Shown: positions 37,409 through 46,866, counted from the first letter of the stretch. The stretch is DNA of 64,000 nucleotides from Moritella marina ATCC 15381 (GCF_008931805.1 NZ_CP044399.1:682001-746000), one strand, 5' to 3'. Program-made: numbers and translations. The notes: a model not told the origin generated them from the letters alone.

Positions 37409-37424
37409 AGCTCGGGAAGATTCT

Positions 37425-38219
37425 ATGAATTCATCTGAAATAATAAAGTTAATCGCGATTAATTATCAGCAACGTTTACATGATATCAATATCTCAGTAG
37501 ATGAAGGCAGCTGTCTATTTTTATTAGGACCTAACGGGAGTGGTAAAAGCACGCTGTTATCACTACTTGCTGGGCACTCACCAGCTTGCCAAGGTGCATA
37601 TTCCTTGGCTGGTCGTCGCGTTGCGGATTATCCCATTTCAGAACTTGCACTGCAACGAGCATGGTTACCACAAGCCTCGCCACCGCCGTTTGCAATTCCT
37701 GTGTATCAGTTCATTGCACTTGGTTTACATCCGCTAGGCATCAACTTAGAGGATGAGCAGGCTTGTCTGGTGATCAATCAGCTATTAACGCGCTTGGATA
37801 TAGCCAAGCTAGTCACGCGCAATTGTGACCAATTATCTGGTGGTGAATGGCAACGTGTTTTGATCGCGCGTACAGTAGTGCAGGTATCGCCAAAATTGAA
37901 TCCGCAATCTGTATTGTGCTTGTTAGATGAACCATTAACTGGGCTTGATTTGAAGCATCAAATTGAAGTACTACAGATACTCAAAGAGTTTTCACTGCAA
38001 GGTATTACGGTTATCGCATCTATCCACGATCTTAACCTTGCACTTAATCATGCATCGGAAGTGTTATTATTAAATTCAGGACGGGTTGTTGGGCAAGGTG
38101 ACGCCAATGACGTATTAACAGTCGGTACCATCAAACAAGTCTATGATGTTGATACTGAGTTGTTGGCTGTGAATGGACGTCAATTCATTGTATCAGCGGC
38201 GCTGTCTCGCTCAGTTTAG
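37425..38219 (+). CDS. btuD: BtuD-like ABC transporter ATPase
   Basis: 264 residues from ATG 37425 (GGGA upstream, 16 bp after the permease stop); the longer open frame overlaps btuC and is not the start. Walker A GPNGSGKST, Q-loop LPQASPPPF, signature LSGGEWQRV, Walker B LCLLDEPLTGLD and switch His in ASIHDLN. The short size and the LPQASPPPF element resemble BtuD. Powers import of cobalamin or a siderophore. Confidence 0.85.
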   Translation: MNSSEIIKLIAINYQQRLHDINISVDEGSCLFLLGPNGSGKSTLLSLLAGHSPACQGAYSLAGRRVADYPISELALQRAWLPQASPPPFAIPVYQFIALGLHPLGINLEDEQACLVINQLLTRLDIAKLVTRNCDQLSGGEWQRVLIARTVVQVSPKLNPQSVLCLLDEPLTGLDLKHQIEVLQILKEFSLQGITVIASIHDLNLALNHASEVLLLNSGRVVGQGDANDVLTVGTIKQVYDVDTELLAVNGRQFIVSAALSRSV

Positions 38220-38284
38220 TGCGCTTTAGTGGGGCTTAATTCGGTTTAATTCGGTTTAGTTCGGAAATAAAAGAGGAGTCCTCT

Positions 38285-39226
38285 GTGCAACTACGTAATA
38301 CACCTGTCGATGAAATTGAATTTTTAGGTCATCAAGTTTATGTGAAGCGTGATGACTTATTGGACGTGGCTTTTACAGGTAATAAAGCCAGAAAATTTTA
38401 TCATTTCTTACAGCAAGATCTATCCCAAATCGATATACTCGTTGGACATGGTTCTGCTCAAGCCAACTCTTTGTATTCTTTAGCCGTATTAGCAAAGTTA
38501 AAACAATGCCAGTTACATTATTATGTTGACCATCTGCCGCAGTACCTTGTTGATAACCCACAAGGGAATTATCGCGCTGCATTAGAATATGGTGCACAGA
38601 TCATCGTTGTTGATTCAGCGTTGGCTGTGATAGAACACATAGAGCAGCAAGTTTTACCTGAATTAATGCAGCAAGGGCAACGCGCAGTGTTTATTCCTGA
38701 AGGTGGTCGCTGTCAGTATGCTGAAATGGGCTTAAAAATACTCGCAGATGAAATAATCACTTGGGCCAAATCAAAATCATACGCGGATATTCGCGTTGTA
38801 CTGCCAGCAGGTACGGGCACCACAGCTCTGTTTTTGCAAAAACATTTACCCTTTGAAGTACAAGCGTGTGCGTGTGTTGGTGGCGATGATTATTTAACAC
38901 AGCAATTTTTTGCATTATGTGTTGATGAATCCTTGCATCCTACTATTATGACGGCAGACAAAAAGTATCATTTTGGTAAACTTTATCTGCCGTTTTATCA
39001 TATTTGGGCAAAGTTAAAACAATCCACGAATATTGAATTTGATTTACTCTATGACCCATTAGCGTGGTTATGTTTACAGCGTGAGTTTATGCGCGCTAAT
39101 GAGAATTCTACCGCAGGGCTTGAAAGTCGCGATAATCGCCCCATTCTTTATATACACCAAGGTGGATTGCAGGGTAATGAAACCATGTTACCGCGCTATT
39201 TACGCAAATTATCATTTGTAAAATAA
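38285..39226 (+). CDS. PLP-dependent ACC deaminase/D-cysteine desulfhydrase-like protein
   Basis: 313 residues from GTG 38285 (AGAGGAG upstream). Fold type II PLP family: VKRDDLLDVAFTGNKARKF holds the PLP lysine, and PAGTGTTALFL is the phosphate-binding loop. In DcyD/ACC deaminase the motif QSNH supplies a catalytic Ser; here it reads SAQANS, so that Ser is Ala. The N-terminus is also short. Substrate unknown; desulfhydrase activity should not be assumed. Follows btuD by 65 bp. Confidence 0.75.
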   Translation: MQLRNTPVDEIEFLGHQVYVKRDDLLDVAFTGNKARKFYHFLQQDLSQIDILVGHGSAQANSLYSLAVLAKLKQCQLHYYVDHLPQYLVDNPQGNYRAALEYGAQIIVVDSALAVIEHIEQQVLPELMQQGQRAVFIPEGGRCQYAEMGLKILADEIITWAKSKSYADIRVVLPAGTGTTALFLQKHLPFEVQACACVGGDDYLTQQFFALCVDESLHPTIMTADKKYHFGKLYLPFYHIWAKLKQSTNIEFDLLYDPLAWLCLQREFMRANENSTAGLESRDNRPILYIHQGGLQGNETMLPRYLRKLSFVK

Positions 39227-39420
39227 AATGGACATTATCTGGTACCCAGGTAGGTGATATTTTCAAACCTGACCAGTGAGTGCTTATCAGTATGAAAGAT
39301 AAGTAATACTGACTTTTACTATTTATACTTGGTATTTATTATTGTGCAGCGTACAATCCGCTGCTGCTTTATTATAAACATTATTTGGAACTGCAAACGG
39401 CGGTTTCTTGAGAGAAGATT

Positions 39421-39813
39421 ATGACATTTAAAATCCATGATAAGCAAACTGCTGAAGCAGTTGAGAAATCACCTGAAGCACGTTTTAACTATTTCATCTT
39501 TCGTGCTGTAAAGTCTGAAGAAGTATGGACATTAGCGGACGAAAACGGTTTTGTTGTTAGCGAAGTGGAAGGCGAAAGAAGCATTCCAGTTTGGCCACAT
39601 GCTGAGTTTGCAAGTGAGTGGATCCAAGGCGATTGGGCTGCGTGTCAACCGCTTAAAATCGAAATGGGTGCTTGGCGTAACAATTGGTTACCAGGTCTTG
39701 CTGCAGATGGCGTTGTTATCTCAGTATTTCCAAAAGCAGGTCAAGAAGTCGTTGTTGTTGATAGTGAAGAGCTTATCGCTTCATTTAAAGATGAATACGA
39801 CGCGCAAAAATAG
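39421..39813 (+). CDS. DUF2750 family protein (paralogue 2)
   Basis: 130 residues, acidic, soluble. Shares with the copy at 13372-13764 the pattern ARFNYFIFRAVKSEEVWTLADENG, IPVWPHAEFASEWIQGDW and VVISVFP. The family is uncharacterised. Ribosome site GAGAGAAG precedes ATG. It lies 79 bp before the tandem PTPS gene. Confidence 0.8.
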   Translation: MTFKIHDKQTAEAVEKSPEARFNYFIFRAVKSEEVWTLADENGFVVSEVEGERSIPVWPHAEFASEWIQGDWAACQPLKIEMGAWRNNWLPGLAADGVVISVFPKAGQEVVVVDSEELIASFKDEYDAQK

Positions 39814-39892
39814 TATTGATACTCTCGTACTATTAAATAATACCAAGCAAACCGCTTTACCCATTTTAGTTCGCATAAAGGACATTATTTAG

Positions 39893-40765
39893 ATGAAATT
39901 ATTCGTCAAAGATCTTACTGTTATTGATTCTTCAGTATTGGATTATTCACGTGGCATTATTGGCCAAAGTTGGTTAGTGGATATCGTTCTGCATGGTGAC
40001 TTAAATGAGCAAAGCATGATCCTTGATTTCGGTATTGTGAAAAAACTGATTAAGTCGACAGTGGATGAGTTAGTGGACCACAAGTTGATTGTGCCTGCAC
40101 ATGCCAAATTTTGTGATGTAATGAGTGATGGTGCTTTTACGTATGTTGATGCTTGGCGTGAACACGGTGAATCAATTCATTTGGCTTGCCCTGATCAAGC
40201 ATTTGCATTGATCCCAACAGAACAAATCACCCTCGCTAGTTTAGAAACATATTTGACTGAGCAATTAATGCTACGCCTACCAAATAATGTTAAACAACTA
40301 GACGTTAAATTACGTGAAGAAAAAATTGATGGTGCGGAGTATTGCTACAGTCATGGCTTACGTAAACATTTAGGTAATTGCCAGCGTATTGCGCACGGTC
40401 ATCGTTCAACGATCGAAATTTTACGTAACGACGAGCGTGATAGCGCACTTGAGCTAAGCTGGGCAGAGCGTTGGAAAGATATCTATCTTGCTGAGCATTG
40501 CGATATGGTATCAGGGTCTGAGTTATCATTATCTCGCGCTGGTATGGCGGCATTAACGCCTGAACATTATTGCTTTAAATACCAAGCGCCACAAGGTGAG
40601 TTCCAGTTGGCGATTGGTAAGTCAATTGTTGAGATCATGCCAACTGAAACAACAGTTGAAAACATTGCTCAGTATATTGCTGATACCTTAGCGAAAGACT
40701 GCTCTGATGCCTTGACTGTATTTGCTTACGAAGGTGTTGGTAAAGGTGCTATTGCTTCTGCTTAA
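39893..40765 (+). CDS. Tandem 6-carboxytetrahydropterin synthase (QueD/PTPS)-like protein
   Basis: 290 residues built of two PTPS-like halves. The first (about 1-115) has the strand order of QueD and keeps ILDFGIVKKLIK and a LVDHKL (Asp-His) block, but lacks the HGH zinc ligands. The second (about 125-290) has SHGLRKHLGNCQRIAHGHRS, giving His, Cys and HGH as in QueD, then AEHCDM, PTETTVENIAQYI and AYEGVGKGA. So only the second half looks able to bind zinc. A queuosine or pterin step is possible. No que genes are nearby. Confidence 0.75.
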   Translation: MKLFVKDLTVIDSSVLDYSRGIIGQSWLVDIVLHGDLNEQSMILDFGIVKKLIKSTVDELVDHKLIVPAHAKFCDVMSDGAFTYVDAWREHGESIHLACPDQAFALIPTEQITLASLETYLTEQLMLRLPNNVKQLDVKLREEKIDGAEYCYSHGLRKHLGNCQRIAHGHRSTIEILRNDERDSALELSWAERWKDIYLAEHCDMVSGSELSLSRAGMAALTPEHYCFKYQAPQGEFQLAIGKSIVEIMPTETTVENIAQYIADTLAKDCSDALTVFAYEGVGKGAIASA

Positions 40766-40808
40766 TGATACTTAGCCGCTACTTTATTCACTGTTAAAGC
40801 TAAATAAT

Positions 40809-40857
40809 AAGCCCGTTAACCACTACACTCATATTGTAGCGGGTAGCGGGCTTTTTT
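40809..40857 (+). terminator. Terminator after PTPS-like gene
   Basis: AAGCCCG and CGGGCTTTTTT arms with an inner CACTAC/GTAG pairing, ending 27 bp before ATG 40885 and 39 bp before the hinT start. Confidence 0.8.
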
Positions 40858-40896
40858 GTTATTATCAAAAGACTTAATTTTATAATGGAGCTAAAA

Positions 40897-41250
40897 ATGG
40901 CTGAAGAAACGATTTTTCGCAAGATCATTAATAAAGAGATCCCCGCTGATATTCTTTACCAAGACGAGTTAGTGACGGCATTCCGAGATATTAGTCCAAA
41001 GGCACCTACGCATGTATTAATTATCCCTAATAAGCTGATCCCGACGAGTAATGACGTATGCGAAGCAGATGAATTGGCACTAGGGCGTTTATTCACCGTC
41101 GCGCGTAAAATTGCAGAACAAGAGGGTATAGCTGAAAATGGTTACCGTCTTATTGTTAACTGCAACAAACACGGCGGCCAAGAAGTTTATCACTTACACA
41201 TGCACTTGGTTGGTGGTGAACAGCTTGGCACGATGGTTACGGTAAAATAG
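40897..41250 (+). CDS. hinT: HIT-family purine nucleoside phosphoramidase HinT
   Basis: 117 residues from ATG 40897; the upstream in-frame ATG 40885 overlaps the ribosome site GGAG and is unlikely. Closely E. coli-like start ([19 protein letters not shown]) and HIT triad [10 protein letters not shown] with the nucleophilic middle His. Hydrolyses AMP-lysine/AMP-NH2-type phosphoramidates. Followed by a lipoprotein, thiK and nagZ as in E. coli. Confidence 0.96.
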   Translation: MAEETIFRKIINKEIPADILYQDELVTAFRDISPKAPTHVLIIPNKLIPTSNDVCEADELALGRLFTVARKIAEQEGIAENGYRLIVNCNKHGGQEVYHLHMHLVGGEQLGTMVTVK

Positions 41251-41306
41251 ATGCGTTAAAATAGTAGTAGCTATAGAATAAATAATTGCATGTTGGGAGA
41301 GTATAA

Positions 41307-41828
41307 ATGAAATGGACCCTCATACTATCGTATCTGCTTAGTGCATTATTCATTACTGCTTGCACTGTACCTTCGCAGCACATATCGCAGCAAAAAATGC
41401 TGACAATGCAGCTTGATACGATCGAAGAACACCCATTAACGACTCAAGTACGAGTGTTAAATGGACTGTTACTACAACAACCTTTTTTTGTGCAGGGTGC
41501 TTTTGAACATGGCGAACGCTTATATATTCGTTATCCAGACAGTGTCGCGTCGCTGCCTATCACCCATCAAGAATTACAACGTGCGAGTGCAGAAACGCTG
41601 GCTAATTCTGGCTGGTTTGATATTCAAATTTTAACTGAGCAATCTCAAGAGTCGGCAATTGAAACGGCAATACTCAGCTATTCACTCGTGATTCGCATCT
41701 CGATAGCGGATAACCTGATAGAGAGTGAAGCAAATAGTAGCGTTAAGACGCATATGTTAACGCTGGAACTGATAAATAATCGTTTCAAGACGGTTGAAAC
41801 ACATGTCCGTAGCAGAATCTCATTATGA
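41307..41828 (+). CDS. Putative lipoprotein at the ycfL/lpoB position
   Basis: 173 residues with lipobox ITAC (Cys19 expected). In E. coli ycfL and lpoB stand between hinT and thiK; here there is a single lipoprotein. The YcfL-like start (LTTQVRVLNGLLLQQP) and an LpoB-like second half (LQRASAETLANSGWFDI; MLTLELINNRFKTVET) are suggestive only. It could be a YcfL homologue, a divergent LpoB or a merger. Periplasmic, role unproven. Confidence 0.55.
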   Translation: MKWTLILSYLLSALFITACTVPSQHISQQKMLTMQLDTIEEHPLTTQVRVLNGLLLQQPFFVQGAFEHGERLYIRYPDSVASLPITHQELQRASAETLANSGWFDIQILTEQSQESAIETAILSYSLVIRISIADNLIESEANSSVKTHMLTLELINNRFKTVETHVRSRISL

Positions 41829-42708
41829 TCCTTACCATATGATTAAAGATATACCTGAATTTGTGACTCAATTTTGCCCCGAAGCATTTTCTCTAACGCC
41901 CGTTTTAGGTGGGTTAAGTAATTATAATTATCGCCTGGAATATCATCTTGATGGTGCTGTACATTGTTATTTTTTACGCCTGTTATCAGCGGCATACAGT
42001 ACGATGGATAACAAGGTTGCACACGAATTTTCCGCACAAGCACAGGCTGCGAGTATCGGTTTAGCGCCAAAAATCATTGTTGAGCATAAGCAGGGGATGA
42101 TTTGTGATTGGATCGCTGGTCAACACTGGGATCCTAACGCGCAGTGCAAAGATGATAATATTGAAAAAATAGCACAATTAGTCGCTACACTTCATCAACA
42201 GCCCCTGCCTCATCACCACCTGGATATGATAGAGCGATTGCAGCATTATTATCAAATTATCAATGGTGAATTTAAAACTGCGCAGTTAGAACAGCAGCTG
42301 GCATTGGTCATTAACTTGATTAAGCTGGATTTACCTCGTAATAGATCTGTTTTTTGCCATCACGATATGAACCCATTGAATTTTATTGAAGATGCACAGA
42401 CTAAGTTATATTTGTTGGATTGGGAGTTTGCCGCTGCGGGACATGGTGATTTTGACATCGCCACCTTGTTCCAAACTTTTGCGTGGAAAACGGCACAACA
42501 AGCGTTATTTTTAAAATATTACAATCAGTATTACCCTACAGCAGAAGTCAAGGCAGCACAGATAGATGTGATGGCTGTTGTCGTGGAAATGATGACACTA
42601 TTGTGGTGCATTGTGATGTACCAGCAAGATAAAGAGACGACTTATTTGACGCTATGGCAGCAATCTGAATGTGCTATAGCCGATAAGATAAGCCAATTAG
42701 ATGACTAA
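41803..42708 (+). CDS. thiK: Thiamine kinase-like aminoglycoside phosphotransferase-fold protein (ThiK)
   Basis: 301 residues from ATG 41803, overlapping the preceding gene by 26 bp; ATG 41839 is an alternative. Choline/aminoglycoside kinase fold: catalytic FCHHDMNPLNFI and metal-binding LLDWEFAAAGHGDFDIA. The N-terminal lobe has GGLSNYNYRL. Its place between hinT and nagZ matches thiK of E. coli, which phosphorylates thiamine to thiamine phosphate. Confidence 0.82.
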   Translation: MSVAESHYDPYHMIKDIPEFVTQFCPEAFSLTPVLGGLSNYNYRLEYHLDGAVHCYFLRLLSAAYSTMDNKVAHEFSAQAQAASIGLAPKIIVEHKQGMICDWIAGQHWDPNAQCKDDNIEKIAQLVATLHQQPLPHHHLDMIERLQHYYQIINGEFKTAQLEQQLALVINLIKLDLPRNRSVFCHHDMNPLNFIEDAQTKLYLLDWEFAAAGHGDFDIATLFQTFAWKTAQQALFLKYYNQYYPTAEVKAAQIDVMAVVVEMMTLLWCIVMYQQDKETTYLTLWQQSECAIADKISQLDD

Positions 42709-42741
42709 TGAGCCAATGAATAAATTAACTGAGGAATTAAC

Positions 42742-43755
42742 GTGGGACCAGTAATAGTAGATGTGAACGGTTATGAACTGACTGCTGAAGATAAAGAGAT
42801 CTTGGCGCACCCACTCACCGGTGGGCTGATCTTATTTAGCCGTAACTATGGTGATCATGCTCAGTTATCGGCGTTAATTAAATCAATTCGTAAAGCTGCT
42901 GCTGCGCCTATCGTGATCTCTGTCGATCATGAAGGTGGTCGGGTTCAGCGTTTTCGTGAACAGTTCACTCGTATCCCTGCTATGGGTAAAATAGCGGAAC
43001 TTTATGCCGATGATCGTGATAGTGCAAAACGGTTCACTCAGCAGTGTGGCTGGATGTTAGCGGCGGAGCTACTGGCGTTTGATATTGATTTAAGTTTTGC
43101 ACCCGTGCTGGATCTAGAGCGTGGTAGCCAGGTGATTGGTGACCGTTCGTTCCATGCTGATCCGAGTTGGGTAACTGACTTGTCAACGCAGTTGTGTATT
43201 GGTATGCATAAAGCCGGTATGAAAACCACAGGAAAACATTTCCCTGGTCATGGTAGTGTATTGGCCGATTCACATGTTGCACTGCCGATTGATGAGCGCA
43301 GTTTAACGGAGATAACCGCAACGGATCTGCTGCCATTTAAAGCGCTTATTGCTGACTCGAAGCTCGATGCTATTATGCCTGCGCATGTGATTTATCAGCA
43401 AGTCGATAGTAAAGCTGCTGGTTTTTCACAATATTGGCTACAGACGGTATTAAGACAAGAACTCGGCTTTAAAGGCGCTATTTTCTCTGATGATTTATCT
43501 ATGCATGGTGCTAGCGTGGCGGGCAATTATTTAGAACGTGCTGAGCAAGCTATGTGGGCTGGTTGCAATTTGTTACTTGCCTGTAATGACCGTACCGGTG
43601 TAGCGGCATTATTAGACGGTTTGGATAATAACTTAAGGGCTGATGATTTCAATCTCAAGCATACGAGCAACTTTTCACTCGGTGAGCTGAAAATGAGTCG
43701 TTTGTGGCAAGAAACCGCAGATTCACTCGCTAATTTTAATCATCAATTTAGCTAA
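42742..43755 (+). CDS. nagZ: Beta-N-acetylhexosaminidase NagZ
   Basis: 337 residues from GTG 42742 (GAGGAATTAAC upstream). GH3 family: catalytic nucleophile Asp in GAIFSDDLSMHGA, the acid/base His in GKHFPGHGSV and substrate loop DVDLSFAPVLD-like IDLSFAPVLDLERG. Releases GlcNAc from anhydro-muropeptides in cell-wall recycling. Cytoplasmic. A receiver-domain remnant lies convergently 20 bp after it. Confidence 0.95.
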   Translation: MGPVIVDVNGYELTAEDKEILAHPLTGGLILFSRNYGDHAQLSALIKSIRKAAAAPIVISVDHEGGRVQRFREQFTRIPAMGKIAELYADDRDSAKRFTQQCGWMLAAELLAFDIDLSFAPVLDLERGSQVIGDRSFHADPSWVTDLSTQLCIGMHKAGMKTTGKHFPGHGSVLADSHVALPIDERSLTEITATDLLPFKALIADSKLDAIMPAHVIYQQVDSKAAGFSQYWLQTVLRQELGFKGAIFSDDLSMHGASVAGNYLERAEQAMWAGCNLLLACNDRTGVAALLDGLDNNLRADDFNLKHTSNFSLGELKMSRLWQETADSLANFNHQFS

Positions 43756-43774
43756 TTAGCTCCCTCGTTAACCC

Positions 43775-43912
43775 TCAATTCAGCCAATACTGGATCTTTT
43801 GTATTAACTGCTCCTCGCGGACTGGCTTCATTAAAAAGTCATTCATACCGACCGCGAGGGTATTCAGCCTATCTTCGATAGCCGCGTTGCGGTCATCGCC
43901 ATATCTTATTTC
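43775..43912 (-). pseudogene. Receiver-domain remnant (C-terminal end of a response regulator or hybrid kinase)
   Basis: Reading the minus strand from 43912 to the TGA at 43775-43777 gives 45 codons after an in-frame TAA at 43913-43915. The peptide contains LAVGMNDFLMKPVREEQL and ends KIQYWLN. GMNDFLxKP is the conserved last part of REC domains (beta 5 Lys-Pro, helix 5). No start, phosphoacceptor Asp or DNA-binding part remains, so this is a decayed fragment. It may be the tail of a hybrid histidine kinase deleted from this locus. Confidence 0.75.
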
Positions 43913-44363
43913 TTAGACTGTATCGTTAAAATTGATGTTATAACTATCACGATAATTAATAACTATCGTGAATTTCACCAGTATTAATGATTGTTTACAT
44001 TGACTTAAATTGCCAACTTTGCATTTAATTAGGCTTCATCATGGAATTGTTATAGTTTTTTTAGCTGTAAAAGTAACCATAAATGTAGATGATTTGATCA
44101 CACGCAATTTTTAAGCGGTGACAATAGCGAATAGCAATGGGATACTGGCTAAATAAGACTTTGCTATAATGAAGTGAGATAGAACAACGCGTCTTCTTGG
44201 GCGTCAGTGAAGGGATACTCACGTTTTATGGATGGAAAAATATTCCACCCATAGGTTTAAATTAATAAAACGGTCATAATTTTATCCGATTATAGGGAAA
44301 GCAGACCAGATCACGTTAAAAAATAAGTAAGAATAACGTAATAATTTTATATTAGGGAATATC
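43913..44363. other. Long upstream region of fabB
   Basis: About 450 bp without a gene. It holds the extended -10 at 44165 and an AT-rich leader; I found no further protein-like sequence from the receiver remnant in it. Confidence 0.5.
44162..44170 (+). promoter_or_regulatory. Extended -10 promoter element upstream of fabB
   Basis: TGCTATAAT is a perfect TGnTATAAT extended -10, ~195 bp before fabB; the -35 region is poor. No FabR or FadR palindrome could be placed with confidence. Confidence 0.5.
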
Positions 44364-45581
44364 ATGAAAAGAGCGGTTATAACAGGTATCGGTATTGTAT
44401 CAAGTATCGGTAACAATAAAGCAGAAGTATGTGAGTCACTAAAAGCAGGCACTAGTGGTATCGAATTTGCACCACAATTCGCTGAACAGAACTTACGTAG
44501 TCATGTCTGCGGTACTGTTAATCTTGACCCTAAAGAAATCATTGATCGTAAAGCAATGCGTTTCATGGGTGATGCAGCCGCTTTTAGTTATATTGCTATG
44601 CAAGAAGCGATTGATGATTCAGGTCTAACAGAAGCACAAGTATCTAACGTACGTACTGGCCTCATTGCAGGTTCAGGTGGTGCATCATCAAAGAATGTTG
44701 TGGATTCTGTTGATATCGCACGAAACAAAAGTGTAAAGCGTGTGGGTCCTTATATGGTAACTCGTACTATGTCTAGCACCATTTCTGCTTGTCTTGCGAC
44801 ACCGTTTAAAATTAAAGGCCCAAGCTATTCAATTACCTCTGCATGCGCAACAAGTGCACATTGTATTGGTCATGCTGTAGAACAAATTCAACTGGGTAAA
44901 CAAGATGTAGTCTTTGCTGGTGGCGGCGAAGAAATTGATTGGACGCTGGCACTAGAGTTCGATGCAATGGGCGCATTATCGACTAAATATAACGAAACAC
45001 CAGAACTTGCATCACGTACATATGATGCGAACCGTGATGGTTTCGTTATTTCAGGTGGTGGCGGTATGGTTGTGGTTGAAGAGCTTGAGCATGCACTTGC
45101 TCGTGGCGCAACTATCTATGCAGAAATCACAGGTTACGGCGCAACATCAGATGGCTACGACATGGTAGCGCCGTCTGGCGAAGGCGCGGTACGTTGTATG
45201 CAACAAGCACTAGAAACTGTTGACGGCGAAATTGATTACCTAAACACCCACGGTACATCTACGCCTGTAGGTGATACTAAAGAACTTGAAGCGATTCAAG
45301 CGGTATTTGGTCACAAATCACCAAAAATTAGTGCAACGAAAGCATTGACTGGTCATGCGCTAGGCGCGGCTGGTGTACATGAAGCAATCTACTCATTAAT
45401 TATGATGGAAAATAGTTTCATTGCAGCAAGTGCAAACATCCAAGACCTTGACGAAAAAGCGGTTGGTCTAGATATTGTTGCTGGTAAAGCAATTGATGCA
45501 GAACTAACAAACGTAATGTCGAACAGCTTTGGTTTCGGCGGCACGAATGCGACATTAGTATTTAGTAAATTCACTAAATAG
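44364..45581 (+). CDS. fabB: 3-oxoacyl-ACP synthase I (FabB)
   Basis: 405 residues (E. coli 406). KAS I of fatty-acid elongation, needed for unsaturated fatty acids. Catalytic triad: Cys in [14 protein letters not shown], His in [12 protein letters not shown] and His in [14 protein letters not shown]. The GFGGTNA C-terminal loop is intact. AGGGAATATC precedes the ATG. Monocistronic, closed by a strong terminator. Confidence 0.97.
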   Translation: MKRAVITGIGIVSSIGNNKAEVCESLKAGTSGIEFAPQFAEQNLRSHVCGTVNLDPKEIIDRKAMRFMGDAAAFSYIAMQEAIDDSGLTEAQVSNVRTGLIAGSGGASSKNVVDSVDIARNKSVKRVGPYMVTRTMSSTISACLATPFKIKGPSYSITSACATSAHCIGHAVEQIQLGKQDVVFAGGGEEIDWTLALEFDAMGALSTKYNETPELASRTYDANRDGFVISGGGGMVVVEELEHALARGATIYAEITGYGATSDGYDMVAPSGEGAVRCMQQALETVDGEIDYLNTHGTSTPVGDTKELEAIQAVFGHKSPKISATKALTGHALGAAGVHEAIYSLIMMENSFIAASANIQDLDEKAVGLDIVAGKAIDAELTNVMSNSFGFGGTNATLVFSKFTK

Positions 45582-45635
45582 TATGTCGATTCATTAAAGA
45601 AGACGTAATACGTTTTCTATGGTGAAGCGAACAAT

Positions 45636-45679
45636 AAAAGCCCATTTATCAGATTATTGATAAATGGGCTTTTTTTTTA
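45636..45679 (+). terminator. Terminator after fabB
   Basis: AAAAGCCCATTTATCA / TGATAAATGGGCTTTT stem with a 6-nt loop and eight or more T. Confidence 0.92.
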
Positions 45680-45730
45680 CCTTCACAACGCGCAAAATGG
45701 CATTAATTGCCTTATTAAGAGAAGAATAAA

Positions 45731-46849
45731 ATGAAGATAGTCGTTGATGAAAATATGCCTTACGCAATTGAATTGTTCTCACAGTTTGGTGAAGTCGTGG
45801 CTTTGTCTGGTCGTACAATTAGTGCTGAAGATTTAAACGATGTTGATGCCTTGATGGTGCGTTCTGTCACGCAAGTTAACGAAGCGCTACTGATGAAGGC
45901 GAACAAACTTGCCTTTGTTGGCACTGCAACGATTGGTATCGATCATTTGGATCAAGCACTCTTGCAGCAACGTAATATTACCTACACCAATGCACCGGGT
46001 TGCAATGCCGTGTCTGTAGGTGATTATGTGTGTAGCGCATTATTAGTATTAGCTGAGCAGCAGAGCTTTGTTATCGCGGATAAGAAGATCGCAGTTATCG
46101 GCGTGGGTAATACTGGTGTACAGACAGTCAGTCGACTGACGGCTTTGGGCGCAGAGGTAATGTTATGCGATCCGCCACGGGTTGAGAAAGAAGGCTTAAC
46201 GGGGTTTGTGAGTTTAGAGCAAGCCTTACAAGCAGATATCATTTGTATGCACGTGCCGTTAGTAAAAACCGGCGACAATCAAACTAAACATTTATTAACT
46301 TCAGAGCTACTGGCTGGTATTAATCAAGACGCCATTCTTGTTAACTGTGGCCGTGGTGATGTTATCGATAACCAAGCATTGCTGGATTTAAAACAAGCAG
46401 GACATGGTATGACGCTAGTATTGGATGTCTGGGAAAACGAACCAACACCATTATTAGACCTTATCCCTTACGCTACCATAGCAACACCACACATTGCCGG
46501 TTATAGCCTTGAAGGTAAGGCGCGAGGCACACAAATGATTTATCAAGCTTATGCCCAATTATTAGGTCAACCAGCAGAACGCAGTATCAGTGATATTTTA
46601 CCTGTTCCAGCCGTAAGCCGTCTTGATGTTAACCAAAATGCAGATCAAACATTCGCTAAAAGTTTGGTCCATTTGGTATACGATGTGCGCCGAGATGATG
46701 CTATTTTTAGAAAAAACATAATGAAAGCGGGTAGTTTTGATGAAATGCGTAAAAATTACTTAGAAAGAAGAGAATTTTCCTCATTGAGGCTAGTAAATGA
46801 CTCACATTATGCGGTAGAGTCGTTGTATCAACTTGGTTTTGCCAAATAA
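45731..46849 (+). CDS. pdxB: Erythronate-4-phosphate dehydrogenase PdxB
   Basis: 372 residues. D-2-hydroxyacid dehydrogenase fold: NAD-binding GVGNTGVQTVSRL, catalytic Arg in NCGRGDVIDN, Glu-acid WENEP and His in TPHIAGYS. C-terminal PdxB dimerisation domain from about 290. Makes 2-oxo-3-hydroxy-4-phosphobutanoate for pyridoxal phosphate synthesis. Starts the pdxB-asd-fimV-truA block. Confidence 0.96.
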   Translation: MKIVVDENMPYAIELFSQFGEVVALSGRTISAEDLNDVDALMVRSVTQVNEALLMKANKLAFVGTATIGIDHLDQALLQQRNITYTNAPGCNAVSVGDYVCSALLVLAEQQSFVIADKKIAVIGVGNTGVQTVSRLTALGAEVMLCDPPRVEKEGLTGFVSLEQALQADIICMHVPLVKTGDNQTKHLLTSELLAGINQDAILVNCGRGDVIDNQALLDLKQAGHGMTLVLDVWENEPTPLLDLIPYATIATPHIAGYSLEGKARGTQMIYQAYAQLLGQPAERSISDILPVPAVSRLDVNQNADQTFAKSLVHLVYDVRRDDAIFRKNIMKAGSFDEMRKNYLERREFSSLRLVNDSHYAVESLYQLGFAK

Positions 46850-46866
46850 TTTTCTAGGAGTCGTTG

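Noticed and set aside
37311-37424. Longer N-terminus for the btuD-like ATPase
   Set aside because: The extension overlaps the end of btuC, has no homology-type sequence, and ATG 37425 has a ribosome site.
43913-44363. Further coding remnant of the receiver-domain gene toward fabB
   Set aside because: Frames beyond the TAA at 43913 showed no REC or kinase-like pattern.
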